A stretch of DNA of 64,000 bases from Promerops cafer (lineage: Eukaryota > Chordata > Aves > Passeriformes > Nectariniidae). Location of the stretch: the NCBI GenBank assembly GCA_013398275.1, contig VZSE01005981.1:150371-214370 (forward strand), read 5' to 3'. The first letter of the stretch is position 1. Every line of letters begins with the position of its first letter. A model generated the notes under the pieces. It searched no databases and was not told the origin of the DNA. It was given only the letters and a program-made list of their open reading frames with translations. Positions 50,101-62,100 of this stretch are shown in pieces. A program made the translations under genes and the position numbers.

Positions 50101-53100
50101 AATAAACATCAAACATTCACATGGCCCCAGGACCATGGCCAGAACACTAAAGAGAAGAGCCATGATTTCTGGTTTCTCTTTCCCTGCAAGCTTAGTTCAG
50201 ACATTGCTTGTTTCACCAGTGAAAAATCCCACCTAATCCTGTGGGATGCAACTTCTAAACAATGAGAAAGAGATAAACTGGAAGCAAGAAAAGAACAAGA
50301 AATCAGCCACAAAATCTCAATGCTTCCCCCAAATCCACAAACAGGATACAGCTGTCTCCAGGAGCTGGGGCCTTGTTTATTTATAATGACTTTGTGTCAT
50401 TTTTCATTCTCCAAATCAGATGTGATCTCAGAGAGACATAAGGCAAATAGAAACACAGTAAGTGACTGGAGAAAGTGAGATAATCTACAGCTCAACTGGG
50501 CTTCTGAAAACCTGCAGCCTGTTTGAGAGGTCACTGAGAGATCCCAAGATGTATGTCTGTATTTTGAGCAGCTTCTGAATGGCTTCTGACAGAAGGTGAA
50601 GAGTAAACACAGCAATATTTAGATAAAATTTTACTGCCCCATCACCATCTGATCACCTCCCCTCTCCACAGCTGCCCACTTGCTCTCCCTCATCCTAAAG
50701 CACAGTACTCAATACAATGGATGTTGAGAACTGCAACACAGCTCATGCAGAAAACTCTTCTATGCAGGAGAAATTAAATGCCTCCCTTTTTGTTCAGAAG
50801 GGACACCTTCAGCAAGGGGAGATTCCACAATTAGCAGGTGCATGTTTCACAGGTGCAAGTATCAGCTAATCCACTGGAGGTGATTCCTCCACTTTACACA
50901 TTTGAGCACAGGCCAATATCCCAAGCGCCTGTGCCCCAGATTCATGCTCAGCCTTTTAGACCAAGATGGCTTCTTTATTATATGAAACCACAGCCACTGG
51001 TACAAGACAAACAAATGGCAGGGGACACTGCTGACACTGGCTGAGATTGGCTTTCATGCCCATGACTAGCAAAATGAAGCAACAACACTGTGGTGCTTTT
51101 ACTTCAATTAGATGGACGCTTCTCCCAGCTCCCAACCCCGAAACACAGACTTGATAAAAGATTAGGAGGGGAATTACGGGTTTCCTTTCAAGCTCTTTCC
51201 ATCCCAGAGTCGAAAACTACCCAAATTACAATGGGGGAAAAGGGAGAGGGAATCTGTATGAAACATCTTGGTGTCTCAGAGTAAATGTGCTATAAACATA
51301 CTAGTATTTGACATCAACTTCAAAGGCTTTTTATTCTTATTCTAAATACAAGAACAACTGGATTTAGTACCTGTTTTGTTCTCCATCTCCTCAAATGTCT
51401 AATGATTTAATTTAAAATTATTCCCTTTGATGTCAGTCTTGTATTAACTTCTCCTTGAGGCAATTAGCTCCAGGAGAGTACAAACTGTTTGATTCTTACA
51501 CTCTATGCAAGCCAAAAGCACGAAGGGATCAGAGAAGACTTGAAAAGCTCATAGAAATCATTGCTGTAGCTTTAGCCCAGGCCCACACCACCATGCTGCT
51601 GCAGCTTCCCAGAAACACATCTTTAATCCATATTTGCCCTCTGTGACACACCATTACAAAGATGACTGGATTTTCCTTTTTATATAACCACTGCAAAATT
51701 CCTAACTTCCACGAAGTCCTCCTTGCAATTCCAGTCCTAATTCTGACCAGCTGGACTTGCACTGAGCAATAGCAGCTGGTTCTGCTGAGACACACATCTC
51801 ATAAATACGTACTGGAATGCATAACATCTCAAATATGGACTGGACAGGCAGATATGAATCAGGCAGAAACAAGCAGAAACTGGGACAGCTAGAACATGAA
51901 AAAGCAAGCCGTCCCTCAGCTCAGGTCCAGCTTACCCTGCTCCCTGCCGAGCACATCTCTGAAGTACCAGTCTCCCAGGAACTGGCTGCCTCCCAGACCA
52001 TCACACATCTCTAGAAGGGGAAACATCTTACAGACACTAATACTGTTACAGTTAACTGTGATTCACCCCAGCAGATCCCAGCTTTCTTTAGTGCTGACAA
52101 GGATATTTTTCAGTGGTACCAAAGGGATGGTAGGAGTAAGTTTCTATGTCTTCAGCAGCAGGAACACATTGCTGGTGCCACAGCAGGCACAGCCATAAAC
52201 TTACACCTTCAGGAACCTAAAAGCTTTGACATTCACTCCTGTGAGCGGGGGGCAGAAAACCCCCGAAAGCCCAACACCGTACGATATCCAGATGCATTTT
52301 AGAGAAGAATTATACCTGGATGGTTCTTCAGGTTTACAGTTAAATATCCTTTCAAGTAATGAAACGGCCTGATCCAGACCCTGGGTTCAGCCAAACACCA
52401 TCCAGGTGCCATGAGGTGTGTGTGTGGGAAGAGACAAGCCTCACACAGAGCACATTTTACCTCCGCTGGAGCCGTCAGGTAGAGCTCAGCGCTCTTTCCA
52501 TGTAGAGAGTGGTCCCAGGAAGGAATATGGCCACAGGCAATAAAAACTGCATGTGAGGTCTACTTTAAGGAGCTGTGAATGTGTGATACAGCTGTCATGC
52601 TTTGCAACTCACTGCATGCTGAATTCTCTTAAAAGGCAACAGGGAAAGTGGCTGTGGAGACCCACACTGAACCAGCTGGAGTGTCCTGGGCCAGACAGGC
52701 TCTTAGAGAGCACAGAGAAGCCTTCACCTTCTCCACAGCAGCTGAGAGAGGCCATACAAAGAAAATTTTCCAGGGAGCAAAGTGGAAAAGAGAGAAAGAG
52801 ACTCAGAAAGCAGGGAGTCTTCAACACTGCAGACAGAGTGGGTGGCTACTGAAAATAGCAGGGAACAGACATGCAGCTGGGTCACAAGGACAAAGTAAGG
52901 CAAATTTCTTAGGATGCAGCCACAGAAGGGGACTGGGTAAAGTTTCTTGCAACATAAAAAGCTTCTAAGAATTCTAGACTTCAGAAGAAATAAAAGAGAA
53001 AAATAAGCAAAAAAAAAATCCCAAAAAACATGGAAAGAATCTGTGCTGAGGTGGAAGTGCTAAAACTGCTGGTATAGGGGAATTATTTTCAGATTAAAAT

Positions 53101-56100
53101 AGAAAAAGGGCTATCTGCCCCTGCTGATCTGCATTCTCCCTATTTCAAGAATTACCTCATCCTGCTTGGATGATACTAAAACACTGCTTTCAACAGTCAA
53201 AGCTCTTCTAGTATTTTCAATATATTTACTTTAAAAAAAGAAGCAAAAAAAGATGCTTTCTCCCCTACACGCTCCCACCACAGGAAGACACTGTCAACAG
53301 TGCAGAAAGCCACAAGCTGGTGTTGCTGGTGTTCTCCATGTGGGTTAGGGTCTGCCTAGTCATCTCCACACTTCTGGCAGTTTCTCCTCAAGCCTACACT
53401 TTTCAGGTGGAGAAGTTTACTCTTGAGTTGTTACCATCTTGTGACTTATTTTTTTAAATGTCCTCTGCTTTCTGCACTCTTTTCAGCATTACAGTACTTA
53501 ATTTTTAAAACATTTAGTTGATTAACCCAGCAGAGAGGAAATATGGATTCTCCCCCATCCCAAGTCCTAATATGAGAGCATCCCAACCAAAGCAACGTAC
53601 AGACTAATCAGTACCTCCAAAACCAAACAAAGATAATGAGGAAGCTGAACATATAAACAAACACAAATCCTACAGGATTAAGAGTTTCAGGAATCAAAGG
53701 CCATATTTCAAAAAGCCTTTTCATTCTAACTTCAGATACATTTTTCCCCATCTCTTCAATTCACATGTAAAAACATATTCCTACTCTCTTCACTTTCCAT
53801 CACTTCAAAAGAATGCACAGGCCTGAGCAGCCATCAGATGTTAGTCAGAGGATTAAAATTGTGCCAGTAAGAGAAAACAGCTATTTAAAGGCAATAGTTC
53901 ACAGCAGGAGCAAAAGCAGCCTCTACTTGGGTCCTAAAGGCTATTCAACTAAAGTTTTCAACTTATTCCACCTACAGAAGGTCAGCTAAATTGGTGAGAC
54001 TATTAGTCCTAGACACTGCTCAAGGGAGCTAAAAAAAAAACAAACCCAAAAGGCAGAAAAAACCCAACCTCTTAACAGCAGTTGTATTGTATCTACTACA
54101 AATTCAGGAGTAATAGGACACCAATTCTGGTTCAGCTAGAAAACAGGTCTTAAAACTTAAGGAACAGGATTTAAATATTTTCTGAAACGGAAGGATCTAA
54201 TTTGAAGGTTGTTTTCATCAATTCCCATCATCAGAAATCTAAGCTCCTCCTCAAATATAAGAACATGAATTTATATTCTCCCTTGTACTATTCAAACAGT
54301 AAATTACAGGCTAGTTTAAAAAGTGACTGAATACAGCAAACAAGAATGTCTTGATAGTTGGTTTGGTTAAAAGCACACGAAGAGTCTGGGTTTTGCTGCA
54401 AATACCACACCCTTATTAGTATGTCTGACACCCTTCTGTCACTCTTATTTTGTGTCTGACAGCATCACATGCATGTCCCAAGGCAGACTTAATCCTCCCC
54501 ATGTTTTCACTGTCAAAAAACAGTGTCACTGCTCCAGTGGAGTGAAGTGATCCCAGCAGGATAGCCTCTGGCCTTAGATCTCTGCTAGCCAGGACCAGGT
54601 GTGAACAGGGCTTTGCAGAAATAAAACTAAGTCCTAAATGAGGCCAGACAATGAAGCTGTACTCAAAGAAGAAACAGGAAATCAGGGAGAACTTCCCTCT
54701 TCCCAGCAGCAAGTGGGTTTGTGAAGCCCTTCCTTTATGGCACAGGCCATCTAACAGGGTCTGACTTGGCACTTAGAGCACACCTTTCAAGCACAGCTGT
54801 AGTTACATTCTCCAAGACAGGTATTATTCGCACCTCAGCAATCCCACTGGAGAGGAGTAAAATATCTGCCTTGAACCATGCATTTAGATAAGATCTAGTT
54901 TATACAAGTTTCAGGCTCACAATTTAGCACCTCATTCAACATTTGCATCAGGGCTTCTGTCACTACCAGCCACCTACGCTGTAGTCCTGCATCCTCTACA
55001 GCTTTCAAGTGGATACAATTTGTACCGAAGACGCAATACACTGTACAGCTGCAAACAGCATAATGTTTCCATCATTAAGTGTCACTTGTTTTCAAGTCTT
55101 AATTTGCATGCAACAGCCTGGAGTGAACCTTGGGTAGCATTAAGACATCTCAATTAAACAGGAACAATTTATTTTAGCTAATCAACCCTATTGTCCCAGC
55201 AAGCAAAAAGCTGAGCCGCATGTACTGGTCTGGAAGGGAATCACTGGTAGCACAGGTTAGACCTTGAGATCCTGGAGAACAAGTAGACAGAGGCTTTTTT
55301 TTTGTCACGAGGTTGTGCAGAGTGGAAGAAACGATCCCACAGCAAGTAACTGCTACCTCAACAATTTTTCTTTTGCTTACAGATGAATCACCAGCAAAGC
55401 TGGAGCCAATATGCCTAAGTGGCAATGGATGCCGTTGTTCGAGACAGAAGAGTGAATTTCAGATACAGAAGTAGAAAACGCAGATGGAATTCTGTATGAT
55501 TAATGACTGTGGGGTCAGGAATCATGAGAAATCTGTGGGGGAGATCTTAGTGGTTATGGCTGTGTTTCAGTTTCATGGGAGGTTCTGACCCGTGATGTGA
55601 AGTACTCTTATAATGATAGATTGTGGCAGTAATTTGGTGGTTATGGGGAGGCTTGACAATATTGGGGGAGAATTCTGACTGACATACAACAGGAGTAGCT
55701 TGTAGGAAGGAACCTGTATGTACATACTGGTGAAAAGGAGTTTCAGTCACTGCTGCCTTTTTTTTTTAAAAGGATTATCTCATGATTAATTATATTCTTT
55801 GTTTCAAAGCTAAGAAATATTTGAGCGTAGTGGTCTGTCCTGAATGACCCATCCCATCTCTTGGGCTCTTATGATCACATCATTCTGTTTACGAAGATGT
55901 TCCACCTCCCCCCATTATTCCTTGTAAATTTTTCCACAGCACCAGGGATAGAACAACCTCATCAGTACAAAAGGTGCTGATTAATGCACAAAATAGCAAT
56001 AAAATAAAAGATAATGTATCTGTTTAACTGTCTAAATTATTAGTTGAAGCAAAGATTTGCTATATTAAAAAAATCACAGAAGTATATAAAAAGGTTTATG

Positions 56101-59100
56101 AAGATAAATATTTCCTCTAACCTTTAATAACTCCAGAATTGCTTTGCAAAAAAAAAAAAAAAAAGCCCAAACAAACTTTATGCAACCCAGCTTACCTCAA
56201 TTTGAAAGAGCTCACCAGCACCTTCACAGTCATTGGATGTAATTATGGGGGTATGAATATGCACATATCCATTATCCTGGAACAGACAAAACAGCAAAGT
56301 TAATGAGCTAAAGATACCAAACCACCCTGAAAGATGACATCAACCAGCACACATACCCAGGCCATCATCCCCCAGCCAGGACAGCACATGTAGTCTTTTG
56401 GGCAGCCTCTGCCTTACAGGGACAGATGACAAACTAAATGCTACCATGACTTACAAATCAGTGTTTACTACCTGTATGTTTTCCTCCAGGTTTCATAACC
56501 AAAAGAGATTTATGTCATTACTATGAGGTTTTTTGCAATGGCCTGTTTCCACACCATTCCCCTTTCTTCTCACTTCCTCCAGCATTTTTATATTTTTGGG
56601 CAGTTTTGATCTAATTCACTCCTAAGACCTCAACACTTTGTTTCTTTCAGGTTTTTGGAAGGCAGTGGTTAGGCAAAGGACACTCTGTGTGCTGCATTAA
56701 AAGAAATGATCAAATGTGCTGGATGACAGAAATCACACACTAGATGAAAGAGACCCAACCATGAATAAAATGTCAGTCTTATCTTGCATCTTCTAAGATA
56801 CCAAAGTCAAGCTGATTTTAAGAGACAGGGTATACCCCAGCTTAGTCATGTTCTAGTTACCTGCAGAATTACACATTCATGTAATAGTTCATAAATCCAG
56901 CAGAGGCCTCTGAAACCAGTAAGGCTGAATGAAGAAAGAGCCCCTGTTCTCTGGATTTCTCTGCAGTGCAGTCATAGGCTTTTAAAATAGCTGCAACCTA
57001 ATATGCAGGGGATAGATACATCTTAGCTTCACAGCTTTGACCAGAATAATACAATTCAGTCAGTCACATGAGAGGTTCTGGTTCTTATCACCAGCTCGTT
57101 AAGGGGCTAGGAAGACAGGAGTAGTATTTACTGCCCACTCCGAGAATCAAACTAAAATTAATTTGGAACAAAAACCTCATATGGACATGCAATTCATTTT
57201 GTGGGAGTACAGTAACACAACCAAGAGGAAGCGAAGTCCCTGCAGCCAGCTCTAGGCTACCTTGGTTACAGGTGCAAAGACCTTGGCTCCTCACTGGGAT
57301 CCAGTTACTGCACAGAAGGAAGTCTTGGATCCAGAACTACTTGCTTTGCCTGGAGAAGGAAGTTTCAGTCTACCAGTACAAAATGCAGGCCTCTGGCACA
57401 GTTCCCTGCATAGTCAGAGCCCTGCTGGTTACATGGCCTCCCAGCTCTACAGGAGATGTTTGAAAAATGCCTAAATTCCTCATACAGTGGTAGCAGATGC
57501 TGTGAAGAAGCACATAAAAGATCCCTTACGTGCTTTGGAAAGTAACACAAACTGCACAGATCTGAAACAGGAGAATCCCCTAAAATCCTCTTTAATAATT
57601 CCCCTTATAAAAGCTTCTAAAATAATTCAAGTTGCATTACTGGCTCTCACAATCCTGGAACTTAATGTGCAGAATGGAAGTTGCCACTCACAATGCAACT
57701 ATCTTACTGGGCCTAGGAACACTGTTCCCATCCCACATGGACCACAATTCTCAGGAGAAGATTTAAAGAGGACATTCTAGCTTTCAACATCCAAACCAAA
57801 GGCACTTGGCACTAGTCATTTATTCCTGGAAATGAACAGGCTAAAAAAGAGGGGTTTTTAAAGTTACAGACAGTCTTGATAATTTTGTGTATTCAAACAG
57901 CTCCACTTATTTTCTTCCACCATTATGCTCCTTACAGCTTTGCAGAGTAAAAATGCTCAAATTATACTTTGTAGCTATGGTATGTTCTGACATTGTCAAG
58001 CTGGAAGTTGCAATATTCTTGCAATGATGAAAGTGGCAATTTTAAGACTTCCTTCCATTAGCAATGGAATAAAACCACAGACATTCCTGGTGCTAGAAGA
58101 GTTCTCACACAAGCATTTGTAAATACCCGATCTGGGACCAAATCTTCCTTATTCCTTTAAAAATAACTTTAGTATAGCTGCTGCTGCTAAAATGATGATA
58201 GATGCTATTTTTTAAAAGAGCTCTGCTCTTGAGCACTGTAAACAGGAAGGCATGTCAGAGCCTGAGCAGGAGTTGATTTGGAGAAGCAAAGCCTAAGACG
58301 GTTTTGTACCTCGGCTGCCTTCGGTGTCCAGGTTTGGAAGCACAAACCGTTGTAGGCAATGCCATCTAGTGGCTCGACACCGGCACAGACCGAATCCCAA
58401 CAGAGCTGGCTTGTGTCTTAGGAACAGGCACAATCCTGAAACCAGCAGCTTTACCTGACACGGGATTTCTCTTAAAAAAAACCACAAAACACTCCCCCCC
58501 AAACCCCAACAAAACCCACAAAAGTCATCGAAATGCCATGAAATTCCACATAAAGAATTCTTAGAGCAAGCCTCCTTCTTCGCCATTACAGGCAACAAAG
58601 ACCAGAAAACCTGGGACCAGAAATTAATCTCTACATTTCTAACCAGTTCCTTGGGCCACACTAATTATTACGTAGGAATTTTGTTATCAAAATTATCTGA
58701 ATGTGATTTTCTTCTATCTAAAACCTGCTTATCTAAACTGAAACATGTTTATTTCCAGGAACAGTTTTAAAGAAAGGCTCAGGTGTTCTAGAGGACTTGC
58801 TACCTTTCTTTTTCTAGTCACACATGGTCTCTATGTGACATCTGGCATCAGAGCCAATTCACTGCCCCCCTGCCTGCACAAAGCCTGTGCTGTGCCCACA
58901 GCTTAAGAGTGACACATTCAGAAAACACATGTGGCTCCCACCCATCAGTTCCAAATGCATCAGACCAGGAGTCTCCTAATGTCAGCTAACAACATCCACA
59001 CAGACTTGTATTGCAGTAAGAGGCAAGAACTGGGAATAACATGAAGCTCTGAGTCAGCTTGTCTGTGCTCCTGCATCACAGATTTTTCCATGTGGGAGGA

Positions 59101-62100
59101 GGTTTCTGTCCAAGGACCGTAAGGTCACTGCAGAGGATGGGTTAAACAAGACCATATTATGTTTTGTTCCACAGACCACACACTTGCAGGCAATTGTACT
59201 GCAACTCTGTGAAAGGGATAAATAACAGGAAATGGGTGGAAGGACACTGACAGGCCACAGATGCGCTGACCTGATCATAAGCAGCAGTCTGGCCAAGGCC
59301 CAACCAGGCCCAGGCATGGAAAGAAAACCACTGTGTGCAAAATCCATATCCTGCAGGCAAAGTGTCGTGCTCCTTCCCTCCTAACCTGCTCCCATAAAGG
59401 CAGCCTGGGTGCAGTGTGCTACTCGAGAGGCTGGTACAGAAGGGACTACCTGGAAGAAGGAGTGGATGCTGGCAGTGGCTTCACTGCGGATTCGCAGGAG
59501 GGCGCCCAGCGCGTTGTTCCTGCATCGCAGGTGAGGGAACTGTCGGACGTACTCCAGTGGGTGCCTCTCCTTCATTTTCAGGGGAAATGACTGAAAACAA
59601 CAAGGAAATCAGAGTAAGATGATGAGAACTTGGAAGCCCATGTAGCTTTATTGCTGCTCACGGAACACAATCTCTCCCTGCTAAAACTCAATCACCACAA
59701 CAGAGCACAGAAGAACTAGATGCTTTTGCCTATGTTTTCTGGTTATTTTGTGTATTTTACAATGCTTGTAAAATAGAAAGAGCCATGAACACAAGAGGAA
59801 GTATTAGCATTCTAAAATGCTCCACCTTTTGGATGCTGAGCCCCCCTGAAACTCAGCTGGTCACCTCACTGCTGCAACAGCAAGCTGGTTCTGAATGTGC
59901 CTTTGGCAGATAAGGTTCTTCCAGCTGCACAGCCTGGAGTGTCTTGCCAGTTCCCCCATTTCTCCAATTCATAGCCGAGCCAGACTCAGCAGGTAAGCCA
60001 CCTGCACAGGTAAGTGCTTCAGGGTGGGACAAAGGCATACTCTTAGTTGTCAGCCTGTGCACATTTTCCATGGAGAAATGGCTCTGTCCCAGAAATGAGC
60101 TTTCATGGTCATCCAATGTTTCCCTTTTGATGCACCCTACAGACACTGATGACAAATTGAAGTCCGCAAGACCACTCAGACTTGAAGAAAATACAGTTTC
60201 AAGCATGCTTTGCTGGATACTTGGACCTTCAAAAATTGCTTTCCAGCAGTCCTACCCCTTCTGCTATGGTGACATACCCAAATATCACAAGGTCCCACCA
60301 CATGAATGGTTTCAGCTTGCAGCTCCATGTTTTGCATCCTATGAGGACTTTTGACAAGCTTCCCTTGCACTTCCACTGCGCTTCCAAAAGTCAGGTCTCT
60401 AAGAAAGCAAGAAAAAAACAACAGCATAACTAGATGCTGATACAACTACATTCAGAAGAGAGATTCCTGTTAATTTAGCTGGATTACTTAAGATCACAAG
60501 AGATATTGTAGCCATAGAGCTTAACTGATGAAATGAAAAATTATTAAATGCAGAGGTGGGAATGGGAAGAGAGTCACAAAGCTATAGAGTAATTTAGGAC
60601 AAAGCAGGAATGTTGAACAAGTGGGGAGAAAAGTGACAGGTTTTTATTAGAAGAGGCTCTTGGTGGGGACAAACGCAGTTGGAAAATCCCTGGCACAGGG
60701 AAGGAGGCCTAGGCAGACCCCTCCAAGCACTGCTCAGCACATGAATTTCTCCAGTTATTTCAAATGGACCTACCTCTTTTCCAGGCTGGGGTCAGCAACC
60801 ACCTGGAGGCTTTCCAGAGAACTCCCATCATTTATGTGCAGGAACAAAACTTCCTTCTGGGATCGGACCGAGCGGACCCAGCCCTAGAGGTAAAAGAAAA
60901 AGAGATTTATTATTTTTTGGCAGGAACACTGTGCTCATGCTCTTCTTCCAGCTGAGCTGGATATACCACTTCAGGCCTATTTCAGCTTCTTACTGAAATC
61001 AAAGTAACTGTTTCTTTAGAGGCAAAAAAAAAAAATTATAATAAAAACCAAAAAGAGAAAAAAAGTTAGTGTCAGTTTTTCTTTTGAATTCAAAGCAGAG
61101 AGAAACAAGTCCTTAGGCAGAGACATCCTTCTGAGGCAGTCTCTTCCTGAGAACAGCAAGGATTAGCAAGATGTACCTGCATCTTTGGGGAGTTGAGAAT
61201 ACAGAAAGCAACAAAGTGCTCTGAAGATGTAAAGTGTTTTGGCAAAGCACATATTCCTATCAGCCATGTCCCTTCCAAACTCTTCTTACTAGAACAGGAG
61301 ATACCAGTAATGCACCATTCTTCATTACAATACACTCAAGACCACTCTGATGGTTTTCAGTATCAGTTTTGTTGTTGTATCCCTGTAGAAAGGTTCCAAT
61401 CTTTCAAATCTTCAAATCTGTTCACTAGTGATTTATATGCCCTAAACTGCTGGACTGCTAAAACAATGTTGCAGCCAACAGATTCACATGAAAAACTACA
61501 TATTCATTCAAAACAAAACTAAAAATTATTGCCTTGGATGTTTCTTCCTTCATCTCAAAATCAAGACTGCTTCACTGAGTCCATGGGAAAAAAAAAGATA
61601 TTAAGAAAAAAATTTAGAAATACTTTGTCCAGTTTCATGAAAATAATTAAACTAGTAATACCCAAATTCTTTGTAATAGCAGAACAGTAGAACTGACCAT
61701 GTACAGCACAGGCTAACGTCTTAATTTGAGCTTTATGACATATAAATTTTAATTACTTTTTTTAAGGGAAATGTTAAGTCAGTACCAAGGCAGCAAGCAA
61801 TAGTAATAGCATCCAAAATATAAGTCACATAGCTGCTCCTCAGCCCACCTGAGCTGAGACAAAGCTGGCCTTCAAAGCAAAATTATCTGCTGGGGGCCTT
61901 CCAGCTCATCTTCTAACAATATTGTAGAGAACTACCAAAACCAGTGCTGATTAAACAACCAAAGTGCCTCTTTTCCAACCAGTTTTGTCTTTTTCTTAAC
62001 TGGAAGGGACCAAATAGTCCCAATGACTTCAAACTGGGCAGGTGCTTTAGGGATTTTATACCAGACAAACTAATGCAAATCCATCTACTTCTGTCACCCA

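Noticed and set aside
55480..55750. G-rich stretch with GGTTATGG-like words, considered as telomere-like or an LTR
   Set aside because: No regular hexamer repeat and no LTR ends or target duplications.
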